A stretch of 64,000 bases of DNA from Apostichopus japonicus (lineage: Eukaryota > Echinodermata > Holothuroidea > Aspidochirotida > Stichopodidae). The notes beneath the pieces are model-generated. The model had not been told where the DNA came from and did not search any database. It was given only the letters and a program-made list of their open reading frames with translations. This document shows positions 11,690-22,881 of the stretch, one piece after another (the first letter of the stretch is position 1; every line of letters begins with the position of its first letter). The position numbers and the translations under genes are program-made. The stretch lies in the NCBI RefSeq assembly GCF_037975245.1, contig NC_092576.1, positions 30,172,611 through 30,236,610 on the forward strand, read 5' to 3'.

Positions 11690-12490
11690 TCTTCAGCTCA
11701 TTTCTTGATGTGTATAATACAGGGCACTGGCATATCTGATGACCCAGTTGTGAATCTGAAAAATCTGCCACATATTCAGCATCAAGGGAAGAAACAAAGT
11801 CCTTAAGCCACCAGAGAACCGCTTCTTCTTCAGGGCGAAGATCTCCCTGACTCTAAAGTACATCAGCAACCTTTTTACCAGTTGGAGATTGCATTACAAA
11901 TATCAAATCTATCATTTGTAGAGAAACCTTGCCCCAGAAAGCAGCCATATGGCTAGGAGGCATAGCCTTTCTCATCTCCTCCACAAATGGTCTACTTTTG
12001 TGGATAAGTGCTGACTCAGCAATTGCAAGAAGCTGTAGTAAACAATCAGCTTGGTCTTGTCTGCTGGAGTTAGGGCATTAAAATCTTTCAATGCCCGTTT
12101 CAAAAGAGCTCTTTCGGACACTGTGATGAAATGTAAGAAATCTTTAACAAGGTCCATGAAAGGTCCATGAAAACCTTGATGGGACCACATGGGTCAATGC
12201 TACAGTATGGCGAAGAATTGCACCCAGAGTGATATAGCCACCCTTAAATGCACGATGCTTGTGGAGAGGCACTCGTGGAACCCTGGCTCCCTCACCAGTA
12301 AAGTACAGTTATCCAGCTTCTGTCCAAAACATGGAGAACATGTCTCTGGTCAGACCTCCAAAGTCTGCTCCTTCCTCACCTTCAAACTTAACCTTCAGCC
12401 TTTTTGATGTTCACTCCTTATTTTCTTTATAAATATTCATGACATCTTCGGTCTCATCAGAGAGACATTGGTCCAGAGCATTGGAAGCTT
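11690..12490 (-). pseudogene. HECT-like domain remnant
   Basis: Reading the minus strand from 12490 down, short frames line up in HECT-like order. KRLKVKFEGEEGADFGGLTR, then FSMFWTEA, resembles the N-lobe start of HECT ubiquitin ligases. Further down are SERALLKRALKDFNALTP, RPFVEEMRKAMPPSHMAAFW, then EEEAVLWWLKDFVSSLDAEY. The pieces sit in different frames with several stops, so this is a decayed copy. The HECT call rests on the first segment. The later part looks like a conserved C-terminal region of the same invertebrate family, which I cannot name with certainty. Confidence 0.5.
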
Positions 12491-12639
12491 CAAATGTGGA
12501 AATATCTGCTGAATAAATAAGTACAAACTAGTGTGTTACAAATATACTGTACATATATAATGCGCGACTAAAAGCGTCAGCCCTGGAGTTATCCTTCCCT
12601 CATCTGTACAAAAGCTTGTTACTGTACGCTGACAACATC

Positions 12640-13800
12640 AAACACCACCGTTGTAACCTCGAAGAAGCCATGTGAGGGATTTGCCGGGTTTCGCCAAAGA
12701 AACCCAATAAGGGCTTATGATCCGTTGTGATTTGAAACTGTCGCCCATACAATACTGATGAAAATATTTCACAGAGAAAACTATCGCTAAACCTTCTTTG
12801 TCCAGCTGGGAGTTATTTCTCTCTGCTGGTGTTAAAGTTCGTGATGCATATGCTATCGGACGCTCACTACCATGGGCTTCTCTATGAGCACCACAAGGGC
12901 TAGCATCATAAGATAAAAGTAAGTCCTTTGTAACATCAAAGTGAAGAAGTATGTGTACTAAAATCTACTTCCTTTTGCAAGTGTGAAAAGCTTCTGACTA
13001 GGGTTTATCCCACGTCCAAGGGCAACCATTACGCAACCATTGTGCAGGAGTAGGGGGGTTGGGTAAAAACTTGCCATAAAAGACTTTAAGTTCTGTGACT
13101 GAAGTTGGCGCTGGAGCATCAAAATGGCTTAAATATTCTTGTTTGTTGGCTTTAATCCCTCAGCAGTGATACGGTGTCCAAGGTAAGTTACATCAGACGC
13201 GAAAAACACTTTTCCTTCCGTAAGCGAAGACCAGCAGTCTCTTACCGCGAGAGCACTCTTTCCAGATTCTCCATGTAGTCTACGTCTGTACTTCCTGTGA
13301 CTAAGACATCATGAAGGAAACAACGGGTATGTGGGATGTCAGCTAACAAACTCTCCATGACTCGCTGGAAGATGGATGGTGCTGTGGCAATACCATATGT
13401 GTAACGATAGAGTCCTTTAATGCGTATTAATAGAAAATACTTGCCTTGACTCGGCATCTAATATCAATTGCTGGTAAGCCTGACTAAGGTCTAACTTAGT
13501 AAATAATATCCCACCACTTCATGGTCTTGAAGTGCACCAAGATCGTCTTGGAAAAGTGAGGCATGTTGGGACATGACACTGGCACTTGTCATGGCACAAT
13601 CCTTTCTCAATACGAAGAACATGTGTAGACACTTTGGGTGGTAGAATGAGAGGGAGGTCACTGACCGGATTTGACCGGTCACTGAGGGTGCACAGTGTTA
13701 AAAGACCCTGTTAGCCTGCATTATTTGCTTCCATATCTAACTGAAGCTCAAGTAGCCAATTTCTGCCTAATATGGTTGGCCCATTGCCTTTGATAACACG
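12640..13800 (-). mobile_element. Second gypsy fragment: protease end, RT, RNase H
   Basis: From 13800 downward on the minus strand there is a protease-like end near 13790-13735 (frame-broken, including a GRNW-like remnant). Reverse transcriptase follows with YTYGIATAPSIFQRVMESL and FLHDVLVTG, where the usual Y-x-D-D box has degenerated. RNase H near 12700 has GRQFQITTDHKPLLGFFGE. There are many stops and shifts. No LTR was found; the upper end is cut by the LINE that starts at about 13801. This is a different gypsy lineage from the 4.4-10 kb element, judging by the RT sequence. Confidence 0.7.
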
Positions 13801-15169
13801 GGATATAAAACGTCACGGCCAAACGGCACTACCGAACCATCCCATTCTGAAAAACGAAACTCAGCCAATAAAACATACGCCCGCCGACCTGCAGAGACAA
13901 AACGCCCAACCCCCCACTTAAAACATTCCAAAAAACACAAAAGGACGACCAGCACGGAGTGAAACAAAACCCCTCCCCGGCGCACCACCGTCCAAAAAAG
14001 GCAGCCCCAGATAAACGGCGTAGATCGCCTTCAGTCTGAAGGCGAATGTCACACTTCACCGCCTCCAGGACTGCATGCCAAGTGGCCAATTTCCCCCTAA
14101 AAACCACATCACATCTATTCCGCCAAACATGTTTTTTCACAATAGAGCAAACAAAAATAATGCGATGCAAAACAGCTACCGAACAAACTGGAGGGTCTAC
14201 CCCATATAAAATAAAGCCCTGCCCCACCGACCATCAACGGTCTCCCGTAACACGGTCGGTCCGGGTCTGGAACCACTCCCATAAGTTAACTACAGAGCAA
14301 CAATGCCAAAAAACTTACTAACATGCGGTACTCTCTAAACTGTCACAGCCGGTCCTTGGGCACAGTCCATCACCCAATCGCCAATGATATCTTTTTTGGT
14401 TGGTCACCAAGGCACCGTGTGCAATTCTCCATGCAAGATCACGGAGCCTGCCACCATTCAGCCTTGAATGCACCGAACGCTATACTCGGGCAGAATGACG
14501 TCCCTGGACAAAAATTGCATTCAAGGCCCTATCCCGCAACGAACTGTGAACGAGGGCCGGCTGTGACAGGTCAACAGGGGGCAACTCAATCAGAGCGGAA
14601 CAAATGACACGCACCACCCTGTTTGGAGTACTACTATGCGGTTCTCTGTTGCTAAACAGCGCCGGGACCCATCGACGCAGGTGCAAACCGCCCCAAAAAC
14701 GTACAAAATATGAACCAGGCAACCGTGGGGCAGAGTTACCGCTACAAACAACTGCTTAAACAACAAAAAGGCCAATTTGCTTCCCAGATGAACCACCCCT
14801 AACCCACCCTTCTCCAGTTTTTGGTACATTACCGCCCTTTTGACAAGCTCTGTACCACCCGACCAAATAAATGAAAATATCGCTGTCTCCAACCGCACCA
14901 GGACGCGACGCGGAATTGGATACACCGCGCCCGGGTACCACAAGATGGGCGAAACAAAACGATTAACTACGGTGACTTTCCCAAGGATCGAAAGCCAGCA
15001 GGTGCCAAAGGTTTCGAGCCTGCTCTCAAGTACCTCGGCTCTCTCGTTCCAGTTTACATCACAAGGTGCATCGCAGCCGAACCATATAGCATTAATTTTG
15101 ATCCGACCACGATGCACCGAATGGTAAGTCTCTGTATCTCCAGCTACCAAGGCGAAGGCCCTTTGTCTT

Positions 15170-15983
15170 TTACGGATTCAACTTCGCCCCGGTAGCTCTC
15201 TCAAAGATAGATAAATCCTGCGAAAGGGCACGAAAGGAGCCCAGACTCGAAACAACACACGTGACGTCATCTGCATATTGTATGCACTTCACTTTGGCAC
15301 CCCCTGGCACAACGAAAGGAACAAGTCTTGAGTCCCTTTCCAAAAGACGAGAGAGGGACTCGCCAAACAAAACATAAAGTAATGGAGACAGAGGGCACCC
15401 CTGGCGCACCCCCCTCTCCACGTTAAAAACCTCCGAATAAAACCCATTTACGAATCCAGAACTGAAACTTTCCTAATACAAAACAGAAATCCATTTACGA
15501 AAATCCGGGTGCAACTGAAACGTCTCCAATACATTCATTAAAAACCCACGATCCACCATGTCAAAGGCCTTCTGCTGGTCCAGAGACACCAATGCACATG
15601 GCAGCACAAAGTCCGTCAAGTCGCGCATCAAACACAAGTTCTGCTGGATGCAATGACCCTTCACTGCACACGTCTGGAAATCAGCCACAAAATGCGGCAT
15701 AACCAGTGCAAGGCGGTTGCACAAAGCCTTAGCCAGCAACCTGTAGTCCACATTTAACAAAGGTGATTGGACGCTTGTTATGAGGATCCAAGGGGTCCCC
15801 AGACTTGGGCTGCAAAGTAATAATGCCCAGACGTTGACTTTGGTTTAACAGTCCGTTTTGGAAGACGGCTCTGAGCTCGGGTCCTATTAATGCCCAGAAG
15901 GTTCGGTAGAACTCCCTCGGAAGCCCGTCCGAACCCGGGGACTTGCCATTCTTCATCTTCGAAAGCGCCTTCCAAAAGCTCAA
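15170..15983 (-). pseudogene. LINE reverse transcriptase
   Basis: Three consecutive frames hold the RT blocks: MKNGKSPGSDGLPREFY, then RLGIITLQPKSGDP; LVSLDQQKAFDMVDR in the middle; and GVRQGCPLSPLLYVLFGES with the catalytic CIQYADDVTCVV at the end. The blocks are in the right order but need at least two frame changes, so the enzyme is inactive. Confidence 0.8.
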
Positions 15984-16340
15984 CAGTGGTTATTCCGCCC
16001 CCCCCCCCCAAATATCATTGACATCGTGGGGAACAGTTTTTGAGGATTCCCCTCAATAAATCGGCCTGTGCCGACAAGTCGACACTGCCACGCGTAAACA
16101 AACTCAAATAATAATCCTTGTTTACGCGGACAATGCCGTGAGGGTCACTAACCACGGTCCCATCAGTAGCGCGCACAGATGGGACGCGTCTGTCACACGC
16201 CGATGAGCTCACGGACTGGTATCGTTCCTCGGCTTCCACCGCTTCGACAAGGGCCCTGACGCGGGCACCGTGGTACTTTTCATCAAGATAGGTCTGCAAA
16301 GCGATGACAGCCGAAGTTTCGCCAAACTTCACCTCCGCGC

Positions 16341-16661
16341 ACAGCTTCGAAAAATGTTCTCTTCGACGCCGTGCGCGGGTCACGCAGTATTGAGACTTCA
16401 CATCATCCCACCATTGGGATGTAGAGGCAAAGGCCGGCTTCAATGTTTGCCATCCTTTGTACCTTGTCTCGAAACCTTGGCGGAACTCTAACTGTCGGAT
16501 TCTTGGCGAGGCAGAGTTCCGCCAAGGTTTCGAGACAAGGTACAAAGGATGGCAAACATTGAAGCCGGCCTTTGCCTCTACATCCCAATGGTGGGATGAT
16601 GTGAAGTCTCAATACTGCGTGACCCGCGCACGGCGTCGAAGAGAACATTTTTCGAAGCTGT
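16341..16661. repeat. 149-bp inverted repeat (fold-back) with 23-bp spacer
   Basis: Arm one is 16341-16489 and arm two is 16513-16661, both 149 bp and apparently identical as inverted copies; the same protein word (FRQGFETRYKGWQTLKP) is encoded by both strands. The lower arm is in the LINE's own orientation. The upper arm is the inverted extra copy and cuts the endonuclease from the RT. Confidence 0.9.
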
Positions 16662-17274
16662 TAGGCTTCCATAGGGCCCGCCCGATCGGGAAAAAGGAAG
16701 GCAAAACAAAACGTGCTGCTACAGTGTCATGGTCAGAGAGCGGACAGCTGAGCGTCTCGCAACCCGAAAATTTAAAACTCACGGGCGCATACACTCGATC
16801 TATTCTGGGGGCATCTTCTCCGTTCGGCCTCACCCACGTATACGCCGTACTACACGGGTGCATATGCCTCCAGACATCGGCTAAAAGGTGTGCCGAAGTG
16901 AATCTGTCCAGCTCTGTGATCCCAGCGTCAGGACTAGCAGACACAGAAGCCCCGAGTCTGTCAAGACCCGAGTCTGGGACACAGTTAAAGTCTCCGACCA
17001 AGACACATGGTGCACTACCAGGAACAAAGGAAGGTAGCGTGTTAAAAAATTCTGGTCTAGCAGAAGGCCAATTGCAAAGGGAGATGTTACCCTGTGGATA
17101 CTTGAATAGAATGCAAAGCAATCGGCCCTCGTGATCCGTCTCCACCCTAGTAGCAAAACCCGCCTGACGAGGTGACAGAAGGATGACAGTGCCACAGGAT
17201 GAAGACGAACCAAAGTACTTTTCAATCACAAAACAGCAAAATATGATATTAGCCAAGTCTTTCCCTGCCAACAA
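16662..17274 (-). pseudogene. LINE apurinic-like endonuclease domain
   Basis: This frame carries the exonuclease/endonuclease/phosphatase fold signature: CVLVGDFNCVPDSGLDR, TAYTWVRPNGEDAPRIDRVY and CPLSDHDTVAARF (catalytic Asp/Asn and the final SDH). The N-terminal part contains SRRQAGFATRV-like sequence and a beta strand before GRLLCILFKYP. The frame ends shortly after entering the inverted copy at 16661, so the link to the RT is broken. Confidence 0.75.
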
Positions 17275-17344
17275 CGTTAATTGAAGATTAATTAAGGATA
17301 TTTGCAGATGAGAAGAGTGTCCACGACAAATTCCACAGTTGAAC

Positions 17345-18710
17345 TTAAACGCATACTAATTTGATTTGATTTGATTCGCACTGAGATTGTTCAAAATACA
17401 AAACTATTACAAAGACAAAATGGACAAAAAGGACGGAAAAGAAACGACCAAAAAGAGTAACAGGAGCTAAACCCATTAGGCTGACTGAACGTCCGCCCAT
17501 TCCAATGGGGCCCTATAGACGAAAAATTGCACAATGAATGGAAAAAACTAGGGAAGCAATAAATAAGACACAAAAAATGAAGATATTGCACAAAAAACAG
17601 AAAAGTGCCTCCCTCTCCCCCACCCCCAAAATTACATGCGATGTTTCCTTAATTCAGCTCTAAAAAGATGAGAACACTTAATGGATTTGATATTGTTTGG
17701 AAGAGAATTCCAATCCTGAGTTGCCGCGAAGTAGAAAGTAGAGCTAACACCACCCTTAGAATCAATAACATAGAAATTGTAATGTCTTGAACGAGTCCCC
17801 TGGTTATGAATGGCAGAGGTTTTGGTGAAATTGGTGGTGAGGTAAAGAGAACTACAGTTGTTAAGGATTTTGTGTGTGTGGTTTAACCTAATGAATTTAG
17901 CTCTACTCACTACGGAAAACAATCCAAGACTAGAAATGTCCTCCTGCCCAACATGGAATCTCGGTCCTTGCATAAGTATGAGGCGAACGACTTTATTTTG
18001 AGTAATCTGAAGCTTCTTTTTAAGAGCACTGAACCAAGAAGAGGAAGAATTGTCAAAAAGACATTGAATAAGGGCCATGCAAAGCAGTCTTCTGCACCGT
18101 TGACTCAGGCAACTGGCTTGGCGATACAGAAAATGGAGCCTGACATTGGCCCTTTCAATAATATCAATGGCATGCTCGTTTAAGGACATACGGTTGTCGA
18201 TTAAGACACCAAGCTATTTGACAACATTAGTAGCAGAAATGGAGTAGTTGCTACTTGTTGTAATTTTGAAGTCACCAGCTTTTTTTAGCATGCCATTAGT
18301 AACAAAAAGAATTGCTTCAGTTTTCTCAACATTGAGAGACAGTTTGTTGTCAGTAAACCAGTCACTACACGCTTCCAGGGCCTCTCCAAGTCTTTGGGAA
18401 ATCACCCTGGCGGTCTTGTGGGAGAAAAATATGGCACTATCATCTGCATATAGCAAGAGCTTAAAATCAGTGTTCGATGAAACACACATGTCATCGATAT
18501 AGCAGAGAAACAGGATAGGACCCAAAATACTCCATTGAGGAACGCCATAGGTGACCGCCATTGGCTCAGAGCACCCGCCCACGCTTGTGACTTGAGATCT
18601 ACCGGAAAGATATGAAAGAAACCATTTAATTGATTTAACACCCATAAGTTTTAGCTTTTGACATACAGTTCCCCCAAAACCCAGTAGTTTTAATTCAACC
18701 AATGAGAGAT
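17345..18710 (-). mobile_element. CR1/Rex-like LINE, 5' truncated
   Basis: The minus-strand frame 18702-18214 starts inside RT (LKLLGFGGTV) and includes GVPQWSILGPILFLCYIDDM and the catalytic LLLYADDSAIFF, then LSLNVEKTEAILF. The frame 18189-17632 continues with the C-terminal part (LFDNSSSSWFSALKKKLQ, TFYFAATQDWNSLPNNIKSI). The 3' end at about 17357 carries a short aatttgatttgattt repeat, like the microsatellite-type tails of this LINE group. The 5' truncation in RT and one frame change at ~18200 mark it as a dead copy. Confidence 0.75.
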
Positions 18711-18935
18711 GCAGGTTTAGTTATGGGCCGTTGCTATGAATAGATTGAAGACTTTGCGTTGGTACAACCGAAGAGATGTATGGAACTCCCTGGTAAAACT
18801 GCCATATAGACTGTACAGAAATAAAGCATGATGTTGTATTTAATAGGCCTATTGGTCAATGACGTTCGTAGTGTTTAAATATTCATATTATGGGCGAGGT
18901 TTCTTGGGTTCTAACGGAAATATCTTTCAGAAAAC

Positions 18936-18990
18936 AAAGTTGAAAGTTGCCATTAGGGAAACAGTCCCCTTACACCGAAGGTGCAAAATT
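18936..18990 (+). repeat. Dispersed ~50-bp repeat, copy A
   Basis: Contains cattagggaaacagtcccct. The same stretch is present in reverse orientation at 38094-38148, about 85-90% alike. It has no clear reading frame. Confidence 0.6.
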
Positions 18991-19059
18991 TTCCACTTGA
19001 ATTGTTGCAAAGTGGCTGCTTATCTGGCTATACCACACATGGTTGAGCAGGTTTTGTAA

Positions 19060-19830
19060 GATGAGCCAGATCAGAATGACCACAAGATCGCTTATGCGAA
19101 CTAATTTAATTAAACCAGTTTCACAGGACATAAGGGATTATATGCACTTCAATGAGCAATCAAGACAGTATAGAGTGTATAGCTGAAATGATATTGACTT
19201 CTTAACATGTACTGTGTTGAGTGGAAGACTTGCATTTAAAACTCATCTCTGTACATGTCAAGACCTCAACTATCTTGTAACTATGTTTCTATGTAATATA
19301 CAAATAATAACACAGATTAAGGATGAGAGAAAAGTTGCTACATTGATGCATGTTTGCAGGGAATGAAAAGCTAGGATTGAACCACAAAGAAGTACAAAAC
19401 AGAAAACAAGAGTCATCATGTTATAAATTGTGGTTAGTCTTTTATTGGATCTCAAAACCTTATAACTTACAACAGAAATACGTTTAGACTCAAACACACT
19501 ATATCGCAAATTGTAGCCAACAAGTTCAGAAGAGAGCACTATGCACCCCCCCTGCCCCCCACCCCGAAAAATAATAGTAATAACAATAAATCATAAAATG
19601 ATGCAAATTCACATGTGTGCCTTTTTTGGACAGATGTAAAACTCAACCAGTTTGTAAAGAAACATTTTAAAAACTGAGGTAAAACATTATAAATAAAATA
19701 TTTCAAATGAGCTGAAATTTGTGCTTATATATATTATGGTAATCACAGTACAGAGACAAAAATTTTGAGCACCGTTGCTACAGTATGCAAACATTACTAT
19801 AGTAAGTAAATAGGGGATTTTGAAGAAAAA
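19060..19830. other. AT-rich spacer, no gene seen
   Basis: This is probably the 3' untranslated and downstream region of the long minus-strand gene. A minus-strand AATAAA is present near 19441-19446, about 390 bp beyond its stop codon, and is a possible poly(A) signal. Confidence 0.3.
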
Positions 19831-19832
19831 AA

Positions 19833-22800
19833 CTATCTTACATAGTTACAATAAAACGCTCTTCTCTTTCGAGGAGGAGACCTTTGTAAACTGGATTGTC
19901 GCCATTCAAGTTCGTTATGAAGCTTCTTACGAGGAGACAAGGCTCTGAACTGCTTAAAAAAGCTCACAAAGTGTTTTTTACTTTCTTCAAATGTTAACTG
20001 TTTATGCTGGCACTTTTCCCTCATTAATTTCCATACATAGTAGAGGCCTGGATTTCCTTTTCCTCTCTTTTTATCATTTTTCATTATTAACTTTCTCTTG
20101 GCCTTCTGCTTGAGGAAACTTATCATTTTCTTCTTCCCAAAGTGTACATCCTCTAATGAGATATTTTTGTTAACTTTTGACTGCAATGTATCAAAAATAA
20201 GTATATAGGCTGAAGGTGTAAGCAGTTTACCACTTTGTATGCAGTCATTTACATACTGGAAGTCAAGAATAGGGAAAGATGATCTGATTGCCTTTGGAAT
20301 ACATCCTGGGACCTTGCTCTTAGATGTTAAACTTTTGTTTGCCAGCACTGTGTACTGTTTCGTAGATCTTTTAAAACCTGATGGAAGACTTGCTTCAACA
20401 CAACCCCCATTTTCCTCGAGAAGCTTAGCCATTTCTGCATGCTTATACGACTTGCCATTCAGTTTAGGAATAGATCCACATAGGATGAAAGTATGATCAG
20501 CAAACATTTTCCCCTCTGTATTACTGTTCACCTGACTCCCACAGCATTTAGCTCGCTTTAATAACAACCTTTTATAGTTACGTTGTATAATATAAGCTGC
20601 CTTGTGCTGCTTAATGTATGTTTTAAATGCACATGCAGCTTTCTCACTCTCCACACTACCATTCCCCTCCAAAATTTCATAACTGAGTCTCTTCCACATA
20701 TTACAAAATATTGACAATATTGGATCAACAGAATTTGATCCACCATGTCTTGTAGTGTGTTGAAAATAGTATGTATTGTGAACATAATTAGTATGCTCAC
20801 CACCTTCAGACTGAAATCTACCCACAGAAAATGGAAGGTGCTTCATAAAATAACCACCGTAATCAATAAATTTTATCATATAAGGTGTAAGACTTTTTGC
20901 AGTGTACTTTGCAACAAATAAGTGGTAGAAACATTCAGCATTACAGTTATACTCCTCAATATCTCTTTCCCTGTAACCCCAACTGTAATCTATTGGATCT
21001 GAGGATCCTTCTTCACAACCATGGATAAGGTCTGGAGAATTATCCTGTTTTATGATTCGAATCATTTCATAGAAATGATTCCACATTTTTTTGATCAACT
21101 CAAATTCACTGTACTGTTGCTGAAGATTCAAATCATTTACAAGTTTTAGTGGTATTTTCAATTGAATGATACTTTGTGAACAAACATCATTAAGAACATG
21201 TGGAAACTCTTCTAATTTGCCAGGTGGTGCAGGCGAAATGATTGTCCATGCATGATCCTTGTTCAATTTAATAGGCTGCAGCCTACCTGAACAATCAAAC
21301 GGAATATGAAATCTTCCTTGTCTTACCCCACGCTTAATTATATTCCTTTCTAAATTACCAATCTTTTCTTCCTTATATGCAACTCCATCCCTACCACTTG
21401 CATTAATACAATTACACTCTAGCAAGATATCTGTAATAAGCAGTGTTAAAAACTTTTCAACTACTCTTGCCAGCCCATGGAGGATGCAAAATACAGTGTG
21501 AGATAAGGGGATGGACGGAAGCAGAGAAGTCGGATGACTACGATCAATTTTAGGAACAAGCCCTGTTCTTCTTCCACTTGAACTATCAACTTCCCCCATC
21601 TGATCTTTCGGACACTTACTATAGATGTTCCAGCCAGTGTATGAAGTCGGGGAAAGTTCCCTTTTGCCATCTAATATAGCCTCTAAAAACATCTCATCAC
21701 CAGTCAAGAAGAAGAAATCACCATCCTTTGTCTTAGTACTGACAAACTTGTCTAACCACATTGCAGGTTTTCCAATGTTTTCTTCTAAGTTATTTCTAGA
21801 GTCACTCTCATAGAAAATAGTCAGAGGAAATATTTCTTTTGGACTTTGATATGAGAAATTATGTAATGCCAGTTCATTGTTTAGAAGGCTTAAAGAAAGA
21901 AACGCACTTTGTCTCCCACCAAATTCTCTACCATCTCCATACACCCTCCAATATTTGTCACCTAAAACCCAATAATACTTAAAGGAAAGAACTTCTATCA
22001 GCCTTTGTGGCATAATTTTCCAACCAGTTGCAGTTCGGGAAGGTTGAAGGATAATTTTGAACTCTTTCCAGTACTCTTTTTTACGAAGTTGTTCCTTTCT
22101 ATAACTGGGTAGCTTGCCAGGAAGCATCTTTCGCAATTTATCGATTAAACGCCTTCCACTATAATTCTCTTCCAGATGAATGACATCATCTGAAGTCAAA
22201 CGAGCCTCATTTTTTATTTCATGAAGGAAGTTCTTGAAATATTTCTTAGAGGAGTTCACCTTAGACAGAACATATAATATGTCACTTTTGCTAAGATGAC
22301 CAGTAAATCTTCTGAGGTGCCTCTTCTTGTTAGTTATAACATATGATAGGCTTTTCAGCATTTTGACTTTATTCCGATTAAAGACATGTTTGTGACAGTA
22401 CTTCAACAATGCCTGAAATTTTTTCGTCCTACCTCTGATATTTCCATTAAAATTTATCTCTGGATACTCTAATTTTTTCTTGCATGTTTTCCTTGGACTG
22501 CTACATAAGGATTGCACACTGTCAGACTGCTTTTCAGATTGAACTTTTTGATACATCTGGGTCTTAAGCATACTACCAATTTCTTTCATAAGACAATCAC
22601 AGTCTACATTCCACCTTCCTTCCCTCTTTTCTTTAGTGAGAATTAGTAACGCATCAAAGTTAATGTGAGTCCTTACTCTTCCTTTCATAAGGAAACATGC
22701 AAGTGGGTCAGACAACTCAGCTTTTAATCTTATATCAATGAAGCTGTATCCTTCCTTTTTAACATGCTTAGACATACCAAGAACATTAAATATATCTTTA

Positions 22801-22881
22801 CAGTTCAAATATACCTTATGTTCCTGAATTACGTACTGAACTTTCTGAGAAGCGATTGAGTGGATGTTTGTATATTATCAG
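19833..22881 (-). CDS. Exon 7: RNase H-fold transposase-like region, IQ motif, BRCT
   Basis: This ~1,000-residue uninterrupted frame is open upstream of its apparent start (a TTG at 22808) to a stop near 22883, so it is a continuation and not an independent gene. In order: a Lys/Arg-rich part; YGDGREFGGRQ, LTGDEMFLEAILDG and CILHGLARVVEK, the type of spaced Asp/His boxes seen in RNase H-fold transposases; GGEHTNYVHNTYYFQHTTRH near residue 690; an IQ-like AAYIIQRNYKRLLLKRAK near 740; and a BRCT-like block (TFILCGSIPKLNGKSYKHAE ... FPILDFQYVNDCIQSGKLL) near 770-870. The C-terminus is very basic. No disabling mutation was seen inside. The DDE assignment is a hypothesis. Confidence 0.6.

Larger units (their letters stand above)
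13801..17280 (-). mobile_element. L1/Tx1-like LINE, full ORF2 order but broken
   Basis: On the minus strand the order is endonuclease (17274-16662), linker (16545-16015), reverse transcriptase (15983-15170) and C-terminal region (15150-13829). The C-terminal part has LSILGKVTVVNRFVSPILWY and AIFSFIWSGGTELVKR, which is typical of L1/Tx1-type elements. The GC content is higher than the flanks. Several frameshifts and one inverted duplication interrupt the frame. The lower boundary is where gypsy protease sequence begins, so this LINE probably inserted into, or next to, the gypsy fragment. Confidence 0.75.

Noticed and set aside
14046-15127. Plus-strand frames of 90-95 codons
   Set aside because: They are antisense shadows of the GC-rich LINE.
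16457-17134. 225-residue plus-strand frame with intact look
   Set aside because: It is the mirror of the fold-back arm followed by the antisense of the LINE endonuclease.
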